This document shows positions 61,777-64,000 of a stretch of DNA of 64,000 nucleotides, piece after piece. The position numbers and the translations under genes were made by a program. The stretch's first letter is position 1. Each line of letters opens with the position of its first letter. The DNA is from Gemmobacter lutimaris (lineage in GTDB: Bacteria > Pseudomonadota > Alphaproteobacteria > Rhodobacterales > Rhodobacteraceae), in assembly GCF_003570715.1 (NCBI RefSeq), contig NZ_QXXQ01000013.1, forward strand, positions 1-64,000, written 5' to 3'. The notes under the pieces were generated by a model, which was not told where the DNA came from, searched no databases, and saw only the letters and a program-made list of their open reading frames with translations.

Positions 61777-62574
61777 ATGAGCCTGCTGCCCCCCGACCCG
61801 CCACATGGGCACCCGTTGGGCAGGATTGCGCTTGTCGGCGCCGGGCCCGGCGCGGCCGATCTGCTGACCACGCGGGCGCTGAACCGGCTGCGCGAGGCCG
61901 ATGTCGTGTTCCATGACCGGCTGGTCAGCCCCGAGGTGCTGGCCCTGACCCCGGCGCGCAAGGTCGATGTCGGCAAGGCGGTAGGTGCGAACCTCTGGCC
62001 CCAGCCCCGCATCAATAGCGTTGTAATCGCGGCCGCCCTGGCGGGACTGCGGGTCGTGCGGCTGAAATCCGGCGATCCTTCGGTCTTCGGCCGCGCCTGC
62101 GAAGAGATCGAGGCCGCCCGACTTGCGGGTGTGCCGGTCGAGATCGTGCCCGGCATCACGGCGGCCAGCGCCGCCGCCGCCGCGCTGACCCGCCCGCTGA
62201 CCGAGCGGGGCCAGACCGAGCGGCTGGTGCTCGCCACTGCCACCTGTCGTCCCGGCGAAACCGCCGATCTGGCAGGCAGCTTCCGGCCCGGCACCACGCT
62301 GGCGCTTTACATGGCGATGCACCGCCTGCCCGCCGTCGAGGCGGAACTGCTGGCCACCGGCGCCCCCGAAACCTGCACGGTCGAAATCGTCCAGCAGGCC
62401 GGAACTGCTGCAGAGCGCATCCTGACCACTGCGCTGCGCGGCATGGCCGCCGCAGCCGCCGACATGACCAACCCGGCCATCCTGCTGATCCGATGGCCTG
62501 TCCCGCAAGCCCGCACGGGCACCCGTCCGACCGGCTGCCACGTTGCCGCCGCCTCGCCCCTCCCCCTCCTCTGA
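61777..62574 (+). CDS. cobA: Uroporphyrinogen-III C-methyltransferase (siroheme synthesis)
   Basis: 265 residues from the ATG at 61777; an upstream in-frame ATG at 61717 lies in the attenuator hairpin. SUMT family motifs: LVGAGPGAADLLTTRALNRLREADVVFHDRLVS, VRLKSGDPSVFGRACEEIEA, VPVEIVPGITAASAAAA and TLALYMAMHRLP. It makes precorrin-2 for siroheme, the cofactor of the assimilatory nitrite reductase whose gene begins at 63800. It is the first gene after the leader. Confidence 0.92.
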   Translation: MSLLPPDPPHGHPLGRIALVGAGPGAADLLTTRALNRLREADVVFHDRLVSPEVLALTPARKVDVGKAVGANLWPQPRINSVVIAAALAGLRVVRLKSGDPSVFGRACEEIEAARLAGVPVEIVPGITAASAAAAALTRPLTERGQTERLVLATATCRPGETADLAGSFRPGTTLALYMAMHRLPAVEAELLATGAPETCTVEIVQQAGTAAERILTTALRGMAAAAADMTNPAILLIRWPVPQARTGTRPTGCHVAAASPLPLL

Positions 62575-62594
62575 CGAAACCGGAGCCCGCACCC

Positions 62595-63782
62595 ATGGCC
62601 CAGATTTCTCTTTCCTCGCCGACCAGGGCGCTGACCCTGTCCACCTTCGCCTTCACCATTTGCTTTGCCGTCTGGACGATCTTTGCGATCATCGGCCTGC
62701 AAATCCGTGAATTGCTTCAACTCACCGACACCCAGTTCGGCCTGCTGGTCGGCATGCCGGTGTTGACCGGATCGCTGGTGCGCGTCGTGCTTGGCATCTG
62801 GACAGACCGTATCGGCGGCAGATCGGTCTTTACCCTGACCATGCTGGCCGCCGCGCTGGCGACCCTGCTTCTCAGCTTTGCGACCACCTATGCACAATTC
62901 CTTGTCGCGGCGCTTGGCGTCGGTCTGGCAGGCGGCACCTTCGCGGTGGGCGTCGCCTATGTCTCGCGGTTCTATCCCGCCGGACGGCAGGGCACGGCGC
63001 TTGGCATTTTCGGCGTCGGGAATGTCGGCGCCGCGCTGACCAAGTTCGGCGCGCCCTTCCTGATGATCGCCTTGGGTTGGCAGGGCGCGGCGCAGGTCTA
63101 TGCCGCCGTGCTGGCCGTGACCGCCATCCTGTTCTGGCTCATGTCCGAGGATGACCCGCAGCAGGCCACCGCCACTCCGCGCAGCCTGAAGGCAGAATTT
63201 GCCGTCATGGCCGACATCCGCGTGCTGCGCTTCTCGCTTTACTACTTCTTCGTCTTTGGTGGCTTCGTCGCGCTGGCACTGTGGCTGCCGCGCTACCTGA
63301 TCGGAGTTTACCAGTTCGATGTGGCGACGGCAGGCATGATCGGCGCGGCCTATTCGCTGCCCGGTTCGGTGTTCCGGGCGTGGGGCGGCGCGCTGTCCGA
63401 CAAATACGGTGCGCGGGCGATCCTTTACTGGACCTTTGGTGTCTCGGCGGTGGCGACCCTGCTGCTGGCGCTGCCGCTGGGCATCGGACCTGCGGGCTTC
63501 ATCGCCATCACCTTCGTGCTGGGCCTGTTCATGGCGCTTGGCAAGGCTGCGGTCTACAAACACATCCCCGTCTATTATCCGCAGAATGTGGGGGCCGTCG
63601 GCGGCATGGTCGGCATGATCGGCGGGCTTGGCGGCTTCGTCCTGCCGCTGCTGTTCGGCTGGCTGCGCGACGTGACCGGCGACTGGTCAAGCTGCTTTGC
63701 CGCCCTGTTCGTGATCGTGCTGGCCAGCCTCGTCTGGATGCAGTCCGCGATCCGCCGCCTTCCCGATGGTCAACCTGCCTGA
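62595..63782 (+). CDS. nasA: Nitrate/nitrite MFS transporter (NarK/NasA family)
   Basis: 395 residues, about 12 membrane helices. NarK/NasA family features: FAVWTIFAIIGLQIRELLQLTDTQFGLLVGMPVLTGSLVRVVLG with the conserved arginine, and the nitrate signature-like GVGNVGAALTKFGAPFLM and GMVGMIGGLGGFVLPLLFGWL. The start follows cobA by about 20 bases. It imports nitrate and/or nitrite for assimilation. Confidence 0.92.
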   Translation: MAQISLSSPTRALTLSTFAFTICFAVWTIFAIIGLQIRELLQLTDTQFGLLVGMPVLTGSLVRVVLGIWTDRIGGRSVFTLTMLAAALATLLLSFATTYAQFLVAALGVGLAGGTFAVGVAYVSRFYPAGRQGTALGIFGVGNVGAALTKFGAPFLMIALGWQGAAQVYAAVLAVTAILFWLMSEDDPQQATATPRSLKAEFAVMADIRVLRFSLYYFFVFGGFVALALWLPRYLIGVYQFDVATAGMIGAAYSLPGSVFRAWGGALSDKYGARAILYWTFGVSAVATLLLALPLGIGPAGFIAITFVLGLFMALGKAAVYKHIPVYYPQNVGAVGGMVGMIGGLGGFVLPLLFGWLRDVTGDWSSCFAALFVIVLASLVWMQSAIRRLPDGQPA

Positions 63783-63799
63783 ACCCGCGAGGACACCCC

Positions 63800-64000
63800 A
63801 TGACCCAGCGACTTGTCATCATCGGTGCCGGAATGGCCTCCGGCCGGTTGATCGAGCATCTGCGCGACACCGCCCCGAACGCCTGGCACATCACCCTGTT
63901 CAACACCGAACCGCGCGGCAACTACAACCGCCTCATGCTGTCCCCGGTGCTGTCGGGCGAAAAGACTTACACCGAGATCGTCACCCATGACGACGCCTTC
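63800..64000 (+). CDS. nasB: NAD(P)H nitrite reductase large subunit (NasB/NirB), 5' part only
   Basis: 67 codons, cut by the window end. The N-terminus RLVIIGAGMASGRLIEHL is the FAD-binding dinucleotide fold of NirB/NasB, followed by HITLFNTEPRGNYNRLMLSPVLSGE, which is typical of this enzyme. Position after cobA and nasA and behind a NasT leader supports assimilatory NADH nitrite reductase. The remainder, including siroheme and Fe-S ligands, is outside the window. Confidence 0.88.
   Translation, partial: MTQRLVIIGAGMASGRLIEHLRDTAPNAWHITLFNTEPRGNYNRLMLSPVLSGEKTYTEIVTHDDAF

Overview
The window is high-GC, densely packed DNA with many ATGA/TGATG stop-start overlaps. A complete nosCRZDFYLX cluster, a nasTS-type nitrate assimilation cluster, several TRAP and QAT/peptide ABC transporters and a Mur-like/SitABCD metal system all point to a Rhodobacterales alphaproteobacterium (Paracoccus/Rhodobacter relatives). 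No rRNA, tRNA, CRISPR or intact transposon was seen. All functional calls come from reading the sequence and from family knowledge; no searches were run.

1-8.4 kb: a likely organosulfonate (sulfoquinovose-type) desulfonation locus. On the minus strand an SsuD-like monooxygenase, an aldo/keto reductase, a flavin reductase, a TRAP transporter (DctQMP) and a YeiH-type anion exporter form one operon. It diverges from a GntR/UTRA regulator and a Gfo/Idh/MocA protein. 8.6-17.6 kb: a quaternary-amine ABC transporter (betaine/TMAO type) beside a TorR/TorS/TorT-like sensory system, with a shared GTTAACATC motif. 17.6-18.2 kb: an intergenic stretch with an IS5-type transposase remnant. 18.2-25.1 kb: a cupin, a second TRAP transporter whose DctM is frameshifted, two SDR dehydrogenases, an IclR regulator and an FAH-family hydrolase, resembling a sugar-acid catabolic locus.

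25.2-45.9 kb: two peptide-uptake loci flank a hipBA module. The first has a GNAT enzyme plus an N-succinylamino-acid racemase-like enolase, an RpiR regulator, a five-gene Dpp/Opp-type ABC transporter and an M81 (MlrC) peptidase. The second has a LysR regulator, a cytosolic class A beta-lactamase-like hydrolase, another five-gene peptide ABC transporter and an unusual fusion of an L,D-transpeptidase (YkuD) domain with an AstE/aspartoacylase-type zinc hydrolase. Together they suggest import and breakdown of D-amino-acid-containing, possibly peptidoglycan-derived, peptides.

46.2-50.3 kb: a SitABCD-type Mn/Fe ABC transporter divergent from a Fur/Mur regulator, with a 66-bp-period duplication containing a CG run in the 3' end of sitC. 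50.5-59.5 kb: the nos operon (N2O reductase with its electron-transfer, copper-maturation and flavinylation genes) behind an FNR/NnrR-type palindrome. 59.9-64.0 kb: nasT, nasS, an ANTAR-type leader hairpin plus intrinsic terminator, then the uroporphyrinogen methyltransferase, nitrate transporter and start of the nitrite reductase gene, which runs off the window.
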